Shown: positions 1-7,093, numbered from the stretch's first letter. The stretch is 16,408 nt of DNA from CAITYL01 sp041651315 (GCA_041651315.1 JBAZJM010000073.1:1-16408), one strand, 5' to 3'. Notes: a model not told the origin generated them from the letters alone. Translations and numbers: made by a program.

Positions 1-792
1 CTTGGCGCTCGCCAGCACCTTGATGATGTCGTACTCGGTCCGTTTGGCGGAGATGTAGTCGTAAAGCCCGTCGATGTAGGTCTTTTTGATCTGGGTGGAC
101 ACGTTCATCTTGGCGGCGCCGGCCTGAACCAGCGTTTTGACCACGTCGAACGGCAGGCCGGTCCCCCCATGCACCACCAGCGGGAACGCCGCCCGCGCGC
201 GGATTTTCCGCAGCGTGTCAATGTTCAGCTTGGGCTCCACCTTGTAGAAACCGTGGGCCGTGCCGATGGCCGCGGCAAGGAAGTCGACCCCGGTCCGCCG
301 CTGGAACTCCAGCGCTTCTTCTGGCGTGGTGTAGATCGCGTCGTCCTGGTGAACGACAATGTCGTCCTCCACCCCGACCACGCGCCCGATCTCGCCCTCG
401 ACGGAGACGTTGGCGGCATGCGCCTCCGCCACCACCCCTTGGGTGATGGCCACATTTTTCTCGAAAGGATGCTCCGAGGCGTCGATCATCACCGAGGAAT
501 ACCCGGCCTTGATCGCCTCGCTGAGCACCTTCACGTCCGTGCCGTGATCCAGATGCAGGGCGACCGGCACGGGGCTGTTGCCCGCCACCAGTTGCGCCAT
601 TGCCGCCAGCTTGCGGACGCCGAACTTCTTGATCACGCCCGACGAGGTTTGCAGCATCACCGGCGCCCGCTTCGCCTCGGCCGCCGCCACCACCGCCTCC
701 AGGGACAGGAAATCGACAATGTTAAACGCGCCCACGCAATAACCGCCCTCGCGGGCCGCCAGCAACATGTTTTTAGGGTTGACTAAGGGCAT
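1..792 (-). CDS. Class II (zinc) sugar-bisphosphate aldolase, GatY/KbaY/FbaA family, 3' end outside window
   Basis: Reversible aldol cleavage of a ketose 1,6-bisphosphate (fructose or tagatose type) to glyceraldehyde 3-phosphate and dihydroxyacetone phosphate, in the cytoplasm. 264 residues are visible; the family is usually about 280-310, so only the C-terminal tail is missing. Seen directly: the HLDHG motif at 80-84 (catalytic Asp82, zinc ligand His83), zinc ligands His180 (GTAHGFY) and His208 (VVHGGTG), and the phosphate-site segment AKMNVST at 227-233. These positions equal the numbering known for GatY/KbaY enzymes. The ATG is chosen because a GGAGG lies 8 nt upstream (802-806). It is the third gene after the IclR regulator and the iron alcohol dehydrogenase, same strand, separated from the latter by 94 bp of inverted repeats. 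Fructose versus tagatose specificity cannot be read from the sequence. Confidence 0.93.
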   Translation of the reverse strand, partial: MPLVNPKNMLLAAREGGYCVGAFNIVDFLSLEAVVAAAEAKRAPVMLQTSSGVIKKFGVRKLAAMAQLVAGNSPVPVALHLDHGTDVKVLSEAIKAGYSSVMIDASEHPFEKNVAITQGVVAEAHAANVSVEGEIGRVVGVEDDIVVHQDDAIYTTPEEALEFQRRTGVDFLAAAIGTAHGFYKVEPKLNIDTLRKIRARAAFPLVVHGGTGLPFDVVKTLVQAGAAKMNVSTQIKKTYIDGLYDYISAKRTEYDIIKVLASAK

Positions 793-809
793 GGGACCAA
801 TCCTCCAGT

Positions 810-878
810 GAAAGCTGAAATGGGGAAAGCGAAAAACAGAAATTATTTCAGCTTTCTTAATTTCTGCTTTCTGTTTTT
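810..878 (-). promoter_or_regulatory. Interleaved inverted repeats between dehydrogenase and aldolase genes
   Basis: Three perfect inverted repeats interlock in this AT-rich spacer: GAAAGCTGAAAT (810-821) with ATTTCAGCTTTC (845-856); AAAAACAGAAA (832-842) with TTTCTGTTTTT (868-878); and CAGAAATTA (837-845) with TAATTTCTG (858-866). In minus-strand RNA the first pairs right up to 3 nt before the aldolase Shine-Dalgarno, while the second forms a hairpin ending in five U. The two cannot form together without a pseudoknot, so an attenuator-like or processing role is possible. It could equally be low-complexity spacer built from repeated words. Pairing is observed; function is inference. Confidence 0.45.
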
Positions 879-886
879 ATTTTGGC

Positions 887-2023
887 TCAGGCAACGGCCG
901 CCGCCAGAATGGCGCGGGCATCCGCCACCGTGGCCGGGCGCGGGTTCAAGTCCGTGCAGCCTTTCATATAGGTGAAGGTGTCGACGGCGAGCTTTTCGAT
1001 CATTGCCGCATCCGGCCGGCGCGCTTTCAGCCGATCCTCGAAATGGAACGGCGCGAAGAAGCTGTCGTAGGCCATCACGATGTCCGTGCAGCCGGGCCGC
1101 AACTGCCCGGCAATCCAGGCATGCTTTTCCGGCACGGCCGCGGCGTTGAAAGCCAGCACGCCCCGGTAGATCGTGTGCAGGGCGTCCCCGTGCGCAATGT
1201 CAGGATAGAAACCGCCGATGACATGCCCCATGACATGCGCCAGGGAAACCACCGCGTTGCAGATGGCGATGCCGGCAAAAGTGTCGGCCAACGCCATGCC
1301 GCAGCGGGCCTCCAGGTCGGCGCCATTGCGCATCACCGCCGGCAGATGCCTGACGGTCAGCGCGATGGCCCGCTCCGCGTACAAGTCACTGACCGGGCTG
1401 GCCAGCGTGGAGGTATAGGCTTCCACGGCGTGGCAGAAGACGTCAAACCCGGTGATCAGAGTCTGGCCGGCCGGCACGCTCACCATCAGTTCCGGGTCAA
1501 CCACCGCCAGCCGCGGCAGAATGAACGGCGAGCCCATGCCCGGTTTTTGGTTGGTCTTGGGGTTGGTGATCACCGAAAAACAGGTGCACTGGCTGCCCGT
1601 GCCCGAGGTGGTCGAAATGGCGACAATGGGCAGCACCCGGTCGGTAATCGCCTTTTCACCGATGGCATACGGCCAGATCGGGCCGTCGTGGGTCGCCGCC
1701 ACCGCCACCGCCTTGGCGGTGTCCATGGCGGAACCGCCACCCAGGCCGATGACGAAATCGCACGCCTCCCGCCGGGCCAGCGCCGCCCCGGCGTCAATGG
1801 AGTCGGTGGTCGGGTTGGGAACCACCTGGCCGTACACCGCACTGGCGATCCCCGCCTCCTTCAGGTGCCCGCACAACCGCTCCGCCAGGCCGCTGGTGAC
1901 GAAAAACGGATCGCACACCACCAGCGCCTTCTTGCCATACCCGGCGGCCAACGGCCCCGTGGCAGCCAGTTTGCCGGGACCGAACACCACCTTGGTGGGC
2001 TGATAAAACTCGAACGTGGTCAT
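887..2023 (-). CDS. Iron-containing alcohol dehydrogenase (group III, FucO-like)
   Basis: NAD(P)-dependent interconversion of an alcohol and an aldehyde; substrate unknown. 378 residues, normal for the family. Seen: nucleotide-binding GGGS at 95-98 within GLGGGSAMDTAK, the TTSGTGS segment at 138-144, and the four expected iron ligands Asp194, His198 (DVFCHAVEAY), His263 and His278 (AHVMGHVIGG...AHGD). These sit at almost the same positions as Asp196, His200, His263 and His277 in FucO lactaldehyde reductase. The C-terminal DLNPRPATVADA segment is also typical. An AAGGAAG about 9 nt upstream supports the ATG. It follows the IclR gene by 48 bp and precedes the aldolase, so it is probably co-transcribed. 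With an aldolase partner it may reduce an aldehyde released in sugar breakdown, as FucO does; that role is inferred. Confidence 0.94.
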   Translation of the reverse strand: MTTFEFYQPTKVVFGPGKLAATGPLAAGYGKKALVVCDPFFVTSGLAERLCGHLKEAGIASAVYGQVVPNPTTDSIDAGAALARREACDFVIGLGGGSAMDTAKAVAVAATHDGPIWPYAIGEKAITDRVLPIVAISTTSGTGSQCTCFSVITNPKTNQKPGMGSPFILPRLAVVDPELMVSVPAGQTLITGFDVFCHAVEAYTSTLASPVSDLYAERAIALTVRHLPAVMRNGADLEARCGMALADTFAGIAICNAVVSLAHVMGHVIGGFYPDIAHGDALHTIYRGVLAFNAAAVPEKHAWIAGQLRPGCTDIVMAYDSFFAPFHFEDRLKARRPDAAMIEKLAVDTFTYMKGCTDLNPRPATVADARAILAAAVA

Positions 2024-2071
2024 GAGGGCGCTTCCTTTGGGGGTTTTGGGTTGACGATCAACGAACTGTCG

Positions 2072-2875
2072 TTAATGACGCTCCGAACGGACGGGCAGAA
2101 AACCAAGGTCGCGGGAAAGGGCGGCCGCCACCGCCCGAACCCGGTCGTCAAACTGGGTGGCCGCCGGCCCGGTCATGCGGCTGGCGAACCCGGTGACCCC
2201 CACCCCGGCCACCGGCCGCCCCGTGGCGTCAAACACCGGGGCCACCACACAGACAATGCCGGTCACATATTCCTCGCGGTCATAGGCGATGCCGGTGCGC
2301 GCCACGGTGTCGAGTTCGGCGGCAAACGCCGCCGGGTCGGTGATCGTCCTGGGGGTCAGCGAAAACAGCGGTGACGGCAGCAGCGCCAGCGCCTCGGCGC
2401 GCGGCAGGAACGCCAGCACCGCCTTGCCAAAGGCATTACAGTGAAGATACTTGCGTGAGCCGAGCGGGATCTGCAGGTAATAGTCGACCGGCGGATACGT
2501 GCATTCCACCACCAGCATGGCGTCCCGGTCCAGGGCCTGGATCTGGCAGGTTTCCCCGGTCTGCTCGCACAGCGCCTCCAGGTGCGGCCGGCCGCGGCGG
2601 TGCAGGTCGAACCGGGCATGCAGCCGCATGCCCAGGCTGAACACCCGGGTGCTGAGCTGGTAGCCGGAGGTAGCCGGGTCCAGCTCGACATAGCCGCGCT
2701 CCGTCAGCCGCTTGAGGATGCGAAACACGGTGTTGACCGGAATGCGGAGTTCGCGCGCCAGCTCGTTGATGCCAAAGGTCCGCGGCTGCTCCGCCAGGAA
2801 CTCAAGGATGTCGAGCGCCTTGTCGACGGCGGGGGCGGCATACGCGGGGGAGGCTGGCAGCTTGGGAGGGCGCAT
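2072..2875 (-). CDS. IclR-family transcriptional regulator
   Basis: DNA-binding regulator of 267 residues, the usual IclR length. The N-terminal winged helix-turn-helix spans about 15-75 (VDKALDILEFLAEQ, then INELARELRIPVNTVFRILKRL). The C-terminal effector-binding domain follows, with the typical HCNAFGKAVLAFLP segment near 145-158, the GIAYDREEYVTGIVCVVAPVF segment, and the closing VAGVGVTGF. IclR proteins usually bind as dimers or tetramers and respond to small organic acids or sugar breakdown products. It is first in a three-gene minus-strand group with the iron alcohol dehydrogenase and class II aldolase, so it probably controls that operon and itself. The ligand cannot be predicted. The Shine-Dalgarno (GGGA, about 9 nt upstream) is weak. 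Confidence 0.93.
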   Translation of the reverse strand: MRPPKLPASPAYAAPAVDKALDILEFLAEQPRTFGINELARELRIPVNTVFRILKRLTERGYVELDPATSGYQLSTRVFSLGMRLHARFDLHRRGRPHLEALCEQTGETCQIQALDRDAMLVVECTYPPVDYYLQIPLGSRKYLHCNAFGKAVLAFLPRAEALALLPSPLFSLTPRTITDPAAFAAELDTVARTGIAYDREEYVTGIVCVVAPVFDATGRPVAGVGVTGFASRMTGPAATQFDDRVRAVAAALSRDLGFLPVRSERH

Positions 2876-2912
2876 GGATTCAGTCCCGGCGGTTTGTTCG
2901 CTGTATGGAATG

Positions 2913-2940
2913 ACTATACCGCGAATAGCATAATTGTCAA
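2913..2940 (-). promoter_or_regulatory. Sigma70-type promoter of the IclR-dehydrogenase-aldolase operon
   Basis: On the minus strand TTGACA (2940-2935) is followed by a 16-nt spacer and TATAGT (2918-2913), a near-consensus pair that predicts a short leader of about 30 nt before the IclR start. GTAT...ATAC and CTAT...ATAG half-sites lie over and just downstream of the -10 element and could be part of an autoregulatory operator, but these arms are short. Confidence 0.65.
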
Positions 2941-3095
2941 GCCGCCGGGACCACGGGGCAACCGGTCACGGAGTGGGGGAATCAGGCGAAGCGATGAAAA
3001 CGAAAGCGTGAACTCAGGTGACGCATTCGCGCCGGCAGGCTAATTCCGTGGTGACAAGGACCTTCCCCCGTCCCCGCCTTCCACGTCAGCTCCCC

Positions 3096-3395
3096 GCCAC
3101 GGGCGACACGCCCTTGCCTGGAGTTTGGCAAAACTCCACGGTTGCGGTTTTCCCGTCCCAGCGGGACGGGGCGGGAATAGGCAGGGGCTTCAGCCCCTGT
3201 TTTGCCCGCCCCCCCCATTTCGCGTGCCGTCAGGTACGCGGCGAATCGCGGCGTACCTACGGCACGCCATCGTTTCATTCTTCGGAACAGGGGCTGAAGC
3301 CCCTGCCTATTTTCATTCAGTCCCTACGGGACGAATCCGCCCCTAAACCCCGTACTTTTGCCAAACTCCAGCCACGGGCGACACGCCCGTGCCTG
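3096..3395. repeat. Nested palindromic intergenic element, about 300 bp
   Basis: No gene is supported between 2876 and 3487; this element fills the middle. Its modules are mirrored around a centre near 3245. A 25-bp GC palindrome unit at 3096-3120 recurs at 3371-3395 with one mismatch. GAGTTTGGCAAAA (3121-3133) is the exact reverse complement of 3356-3368. A 26-bp block at 3176-3201, itself holding the hairpin CAGGGGCT-TC-AGCCCCTG, is the exact reverse complement of 3286-3311. The left arm also has CCCGTCCC-AGC-GGGACGGG (3152-3170), with a weaker counterpart TCCCTACGGGA at 3321-3331. It resembles REP/MITE-like repeats with palindromic parts; no transposase is seen. The flanks 2941-3095 show nothing recognisable. 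Confidence 0.75.
3222..3267. repeat. Central hairpin of the nested element
   Basis: GCGTGCCGT-c-AGGTACGC (3222-3239) pairs with GCGTACCTACGGCACGC (3251-3267): 17 base pairs with one bulged base at 3231. The 11-base loop holds GCGA-A-TCGC, so the cruciform can extend almost to its tip. This is the symmetry axis of the 300-bp element. Confidence 0.75.
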
Positions 3396-3420
3396 CAGGA
3401 AACCAATTTCCCTCGGGGTC

Positions 3421-3444
3421 GGTATCGGTATCGGAATCGCTATC
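3421..3444. repeat. Hexamer tandem repeat (GGTATC-like, four units)
   Basis: Four consecutive 6-bp units: GGTATC, GGTATC, GGAATC, GCTATC. Directly followed by a heptamer array. The unit changes length exactly at the junction, which suggests two slippage-prone words grown side by side. Confidence 0.7.
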
Positions 3445-3493
3445 GTCACGAGTCACGCATCACGCATCACGGGTCACCCGTCACGCCTCACTC
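3445..3493. repeat. Heptamer tandem repeat (GTCACGN-like, seven units) overlapping a stop codon
   Basis: Seven consecutive 7-bp units: GTCACGA, GTCACGC, ATCACGC, ATCACGG, GTCACCC, GTCACGC, CTCACTC. The last unit covers the TGA stop (3490-3488) of the AraC-type gene, so the array abuts and probably helped shape the 3' end of that gene. On the minus strand the word is GTGACGG-like. Confidence 0.75.
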
Positions 3494-4372
3494 CGTATTC
3501 ACATGCCGCCGGGCATAGAGCCGGCGGAAGGCCAGCGGGGCGAGCCCGGCGTGCTGCTTGAAAACGCGCCGGAAGTAAATGGCGTCGCGGAAACCGCAGG
3601 CCTGGGCGATCTCGCGGCTGTTGAGCGGACTGTCCTGCAGCAGGGCACGGGCCTTGGCGATCTGCTGCTGGTGAATCGCCTCGACCAAGGTCATCCGGCA
3701 GACCGCCTTGAACTGGCGCCCCAGATAATCGGGATTGCAGTGCAGTTCCCGGGCCAACCGCGCCGTGCTCAGCCCCTGGTGGAAACGGCTCTGGATGAGT
3801 TGCCGGGCCCGGCTGGCCAGCACCGCGCCGGGGCCGGTGGCGCCGCCCTCCGGCCGGCCGGCCACCGCCGCCGCCGCGGCGAGCTCCGCCAAAATCTGCA
3901 AGAGCAGCAGGTCGGCCACCGGCCGGTCCAGGCAGCCGGCCTCCTGGTCGTTGAGGAAGCGGCGGAGCAGGTCCTCCACCCGCTCCGGCTGCGCCAGATG
4001 CACCGTGGCCGGCAGTTCCAAAACCGGTTCCCCCGCCGCGCCCCCGGCGGCCGCCGCCGGTGCGGAGTCCGCAACCCAGTGGAAGTGCAGCCAGTAAAAG
4101 GCCAGGTCGGGCGGATACGGTGCGGTGCCGCCATGTCGGCGGCCGGCCGTGAGCAGCAGCGCGTCGCCGGGGCCGAGGTCGAACCCGCGCTCCTCCTCAA
4201 ACATGCCCAGACGGCCGCGGTTGACCAGGATCAGCTCCTGGGAGTCGATCACCCGTTCCGGATGGCGGCCGCGGCCGCGGGAAATGAAGAAACCGGCATT
4301 GGCCGCCCGCACCGGCAGATGCAGCGACAGCCGGACGAAAGGGACGGGTGCGCTGGACGGGGTGGTGGCCAT
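3488..4372 (-). CDS. AraC-family transcriptional regulator with N-terminal cupin sensor
   Basis: 294 residues, typical of AraC/XylS sugar sensors. Residues about 15-100 look like the AraC cupin ligand pocket (SQELILVNRGRLGM, then FDLGPGDALLLTAGRRH and YWLHFHW). Residues about 185-285 are the paired helix-turn-helix domain (LSTARLARELHCNPDYLGRQFK, then NSREIAQACGFRDAIYFRRVFK), with the conserved second-helix GF(x)D...YF(x)R(x)FK signature at the end. The reading frame stays open far upstream, but that part is antisense to the GH127 gene. The ATG at 4372 is chosen because the cupin follows at once and a GAGG lies about 6-7 nt upstream. It diverges from the GH127 gene across 162 bp, so it most likely activates that gene in response to arabinose-type sugars (inference). 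Confidence 0.92.
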   Translation of the reverse strand: MATTPSSAPVPFVRLSLHLPVRAANAGFFISRGRGRHPERVIDSQELILVNRGRLGMFEEERGFDLGPGDALLLTAGRRHGGTAPYPPDLAFYWLHFHWVADSAPAAAAGGAAGEPVLELPATVHLAQPERVEDLLRRFLNDQEAGCLDRPVADLLLLQILAELAAAAAVAGRPEGGATGPGAVLASRARQLIQSRFHQGLSTARLARELHCNPDYLGRQFKAVCRMTLVEAIHQQQIAKARALLQDSPLNSREIAQACGFRDAIYFRRVFKQHAGLAPLAFRRLYARRHVNTE

Positions 4373-4400
4373 CAGAAACCTCGTGTAGGTCGGAATTGTT

Positions 4401-4443
4401 TTGCTAATATACCACTTTCTAATCTTGCTAAAAACTGTTTTTA
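4401..4443. promoter_or_regulatory. Candidate AraC-type operator in divergent promoter region
   Basis: The AT-rich spacer between the divergent AraC and GH127 genes has a direct repeat TTGCTAA at 4401-4407 and 4425-4431 (24 bp apart, close to the spacing of AraC half-sites). It is followed by the perfect palindrome TAAAAAC-T-GTTTTTA at 4429-4443. On the minus strand TATATT (4411-4406) could serve as the -10 of the regulator gene. I see no convincing -35/-10 pair for the GH127 gene, which fits an activator-dependent promoter. Confidence 0.5.
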
Positions 4444-4534
4444 ACGTGATTGTATCCTTAAGACAACCAAACAACCACCGCCGTCCATGAGTCGTCCAGG
4501 CCTGAGGATTTGCCCGCAACCAAGGAACGCCCCC

Positions 4535-6457
4535 ATGAAAACCGCCCAGCACTCCCTGCCCCTCAAACAGGTCACGATCACCGACGCCTTTTGGGCGCCC
4601 AAGATCGAGACCAACCGGACCGTGACCCTGCCGATCGAGTACGAACAGTGCAAGAAAACAGGGCGCCTGGAGGCGCTCAAGCTGCAGTGGAAACCCGGCC
4701 AGCCCAACGAGCCGCACATCTTCTGGGAATCGGACGTGGCCAAGTGGGTCGAAGCCGCCGCCTACAGCCAGGAAACCGCCCCCGACCCGCGGGTCGCCAA
4801 GCTGCTGGACGAGGTGGTGGAGCTGCTGGCCGGCGCCCAGCAACCGGACGGTTACCTGAACGCCCATTTCACCGTGGTGAATCCCGACCGGCGCTGGAGC
4901 AACTTGCAGGAACACCACGAACTGTATTGCGCCGGCCATCTGATGGAGGCGGCAGCGGCCCATTTCCACGCCACCGGCAGCCGCAAGTTGCTCGACGTCA
5001 TGTGCCGCTTCGCCGACCATATCGACCGGACGTTCGGCCCTGAGCCCGGCAAGAAACGCGGCTACTGCGGCCATCCGGAGGTTGAGTTGGCACTGGTCAA
5101 GCTCTACCGCGCCACCGGCGAAAAACGCTATCTGAAGCTGGCCGAGTTCTTCATCAATGAGCGCGGCCAGGAGCCGAACTATTTCAAACAGGAAGCGGAG
5201 GAGTTGAAACGTCAGGGGAAAGGCCCGTGGGGCTGGTACCAGCACGGCTACGAGGGCTGCCAGGCCCACCAGCCACTCCGCGACCAGGACAAGGTGACCG
5301 GGCACGCCGTGCGCGCCCTTTACCTCTACTCCGGCGCCACCGACGTTGCCGAGGAAACCGGCGACCCCACCCTCGCCCCGGCGCTCCACAAGCTGTGGGA
5401 CCACCTGCACAGCCGCAACCTCTACATCACCGGCGGCATTGGTTCCTCGCGCAACGGAGAGGCCTTCTCCTTCGACTACGACCTGCCCAATGAGGTCGCC
5501 TATTGCGAGACCTGCGCCGCCATCGCCCTGCTCTTTTGGAACCACCGCCTGCTCCAGCTCGAGCAGGACGCCAAGTACGCCGACGAGATGGAACGCTCCC
5601 TCTACAACAACATCCTCGCCGGGGTCAGCCTGGACGGCCGCCGCTTCTTCTACGCCAACCCGCTGGCCGTCTACCCGGAAGCCAACAAGAACAACCCCGA
5701 CAACATCGCCCCGACCCGCCAGGAATGGTTTGGCTGCGCCTGCTGCCCGCCCAACATCGCCCGCCTGCTGGCCTCCTTCGGCCAGTACATCTACTCCGAG
5801 AGCGACCAGGGGCTGGCCGTCCACCTCTACGCGGCCGGCGAGGCCGCCTTCACGGCCGGCGGTGTCCCGGTCACGGTACGGCAGCAGACCGCCTATCCCT
5901 GGAAGGGCAAGGTCCGCTTCCACATCAAGCCGGAACAGCCGGTCGCCTTCACCCTGGCCCTGCGCATCCCCGGCTGGAGCCGGGGCGCCACGATCCGGGT
6001 CAATGGCGACGTGGTGACCCCGCCGGTGGACAAGGGCTACGCCAAGCTCACGCGCCAGTGGCAGAAGGGCGACCGGGTCGACCTGGAACTGCCGATGCCG
6101 GTGGAACGGATCGAGGCCAACCCGAAGGTGCGCATGGACTGCGGCCGGGTGGCCCTCCAGCGCGGCCCGGTCGTCTACTGCGTGGAAGAGGCGGACAACG
6201 GCACCGAACTCAACGACCTGACCCTGCCGCGCCGCGCCAAGCTCAAGGCGGTCTTCGAGCCGGAACTGCTCGGTGGCGTGGTCACCCTCACCGGCACCGC
6301 CTGGCGCCGTGATCCGGCGGCCTGGGGCAACGGCGCCCTCTACCAGGCCGGGCCGACCGCCCGCCTCCCGGTGCCGTTCAAAGCGGTGCCGTACTATGCC
6401 TGGAACAACCGCGGCGCCGGCGAAATGGCGATCTGGCTGGCCAGCGAAGGCGCCTGA
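4535..6457 (+). CDS. GH127 beta-L-arabinofuranosidase
   Basis: Releases beta-L-arabinofuranose from arabinan- or extensin-like oligosaccharides, by homology to HypBA1. 640 residues, the normal length. The N-terminal (alpha/alpha)6 barrel carries the family segment HIFWESDVAKWVEAAAYS at 61-78. Catalytic features are all visible: acid/base Glu309 in NGEAF, zinc ligands Glu325 and Cys327 in CETC, nucleophile Cys403 with zinc ligand Cys404 in CACCPPNIAR. The spacing (16 and 78 residues) matches Glu322, Glu338 and Cys417 of HypBA1 to within one. C-terminal beta-sandwich domains follow. There is no signal peptide, so it should act inside the cell on imported oligosaccharides. An ATG 48 nt upstream in frame exists, but AAGGAA sits 8 nt before this one and the family N-terminus starts here. 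GH146 and DUF1680 relatives are the alternatives. Confidence 0.93.
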   Translation: MKTAQHSLPLKQVTITDAFWAPKIETNRTVTLPIEYEQCKKTGRLEALKLQWKPGQPNEPHIFWESDVAKWVEAAAYSQETAPDPRVAKLLDEVVELLAGAQQPDGYLNAHFTVVNPDRRWSNLQEHHELYCAGHLMEAAAAHFHATGSRKLLDVMCRFADHIDRTFGPEPGKKRGYCGHPEVELALVKLYRATGEKRYLKLAEFFINERGQEPNYFKQEAEELKRQGKGPWGWYQHGYEGCQAHQPLRDQDKVTGHAVRALYLYSGATDVAEETGDPTLAPALHKLWDHLHSRNLYITGGIGSSRNGEAFSFDYDLPNEVAYCETCAAIALLFWNHRLLQLEQDAKYADEMERSLYNNILAGVSLDGRRFFYANPLAVYPEANKNNPDNIAPTRQEWFGCACCPPNIARLLASFGQYIYSESDQGLAVHLYAAGEAAFTAGGVPVTVRQQTAYPWKGKVRFHIKPEQPVAFTLALRIPGWSRGATIRVNGDVVTPPVDKGYAKLTRQWQKGDRVDLELPMPVERIEANPKVRMDCGRVALQRGPVVYCVEEADNGTELNDLTLPRRAKLKAVFEPELLGGVVTLTGTAWRRDPAAWGNGALYQAGPTARLPVPFKAVPYYAWNNRGAGEMAIWLASEGA

Positions 6458-6468
6458 CCCGCACCATG

Positions 6469-6506
6469 AAAAAAGGGGACGCCGCCCACCGGCGGCGCCC
6501 CCTTTT
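6469..6506. terminator. Bidirectional intrinsic terminator
   Basis: AAAAGGGGACGCCGCC (6471-6486) pairs with GGCGGCGCCCCCTTTT (6491-6506): a 16-bp stem with a single A-C mismatch and a 4-base loop, with a T run on one side and an A run on the other. It lies between the convergent GH127 and ferritin genes and should stop transcription from both. Confidence 0.85.
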
Positions 6507-6530
6507 GGAGTCCCAACAGGAGAAGGCGAA

Positions 6531-7070
6531 TCAAGGCGCGGCGCCGGCGCCCATGCTGGCCATCAGGGGCGGCGGCAGCGAAAACACCCGGGCCGTCAAT
6601 TCCTTGTCGAGCTGAATGACGCCGTTGCCGTCCTTGCCGATGCGGGCCAACTTGGAACGGAGCTCGTCGAAGTTGGCCTCCTCCTCGACCTGCTCGTCGA
6701 CGAACCACTTGAGCATGCTTTGGGCGGCAAAATCATCGTCCGCCACCGCCGCCTTCATGATCGCCCCGATCGAGGCGGTCACGGTGAACTCGTGGGCCAG
6801 CCCCTGCTCAAACACGTCCAGGGGCGATTTGAAACGCTGGGGCGGCGCCGCCACGGCGCCCAGGGCGACTTCGCCGCCACGGTCGCACAGGTGGTTGAAG
6901 AAGATCAGGCCGTGACAGGCCTCCTCCTGGGCCTGGATGCGCAACCAGTGGGCAAAGCCCTTGAGGTTCTCCTTCTCAAAATAGGCGGCCATCTGCAGAT
7001 ACAACCAGGCGGAATAGTTTTCCTTGACGATCTGCTCGTTGATGGCCTTCAACACGCGTTTGCCGATCAT
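6531..7070 (-). CDS. Non-haem bacterial ferritin (FtnA-like)
   Basis: Iron storage and ferroxidase protein that forms 24-subunit cages in the cytoplasm. 179 residues in a four-helix bundle, slightly longer than E. coli FtnA. Every ferroxidase and nearby site residue known in FtnA is found at the same number: Glu17, Glu50, His53, Glu94, Gln127 and Glu130, plus third-site Glu49, Glu126 and Glu129. The last 20 residues (about 160-179) are a hydrophobic, Ala/Gly/Met/Pro-rich tail. A start 18 nt upstream is in frame, but the Shine-Dalgarno AAGGGGA lies inside that extension, 6 nt before the ATG used here. It follows rubredoxin by 51 bp on the same strand, so both are probably one unit for iron and oxidative-stress handling. 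Confidence 0.94.
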   Translation of the reverse strand: MIGKRVLKAINEQIVKENYSAWLYLQMAAYFEKENLKGFAHWLRIQAQEEACHGLIFFNHLCDRGGEVALGAVAAPPQRFKSPLDVFEQGLAHEFTVTASIGAIMKAAVADDDFAAQSMLKWFVDEQVEEEANFDELRSKLARIGKDGNGVIQLDKELTARVFSLPPPLMASMGAGAAP

Positions 7071-7093
7071 GGCCGGTCCCCTTTCCATAATAG

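Noticed and set aside
1043..2374. 443-codon plus-strand open frame across the dehydrogenase and IclR genes
   Set aside because: Antisense shadow of two clear genes, with Arg/His/Gly-rich composition and no motif.
3421..3493. CRISPR-like array
   Set aside because: Units are only 6-7 bp with no spacers, so this is simple tandem repetition, not a CRISPR.
2982..3518. Open frames on both strands in the AraC-IclR intergenic region
   Set aside because: They translate palindromic and tandem repeat DNA, giving repeated proline/arginine-rich words with no domain or ribosome binding site.
4373..5923. Long open frame continuing upstream of the AraC-type regulator on the minus strand
   Set aside because: It is antisense to the GH127 gene, whose catalytic motifs are intact. 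The open frame follows from GC-rich codon bias, and its translation has no domain signal before the cupin.
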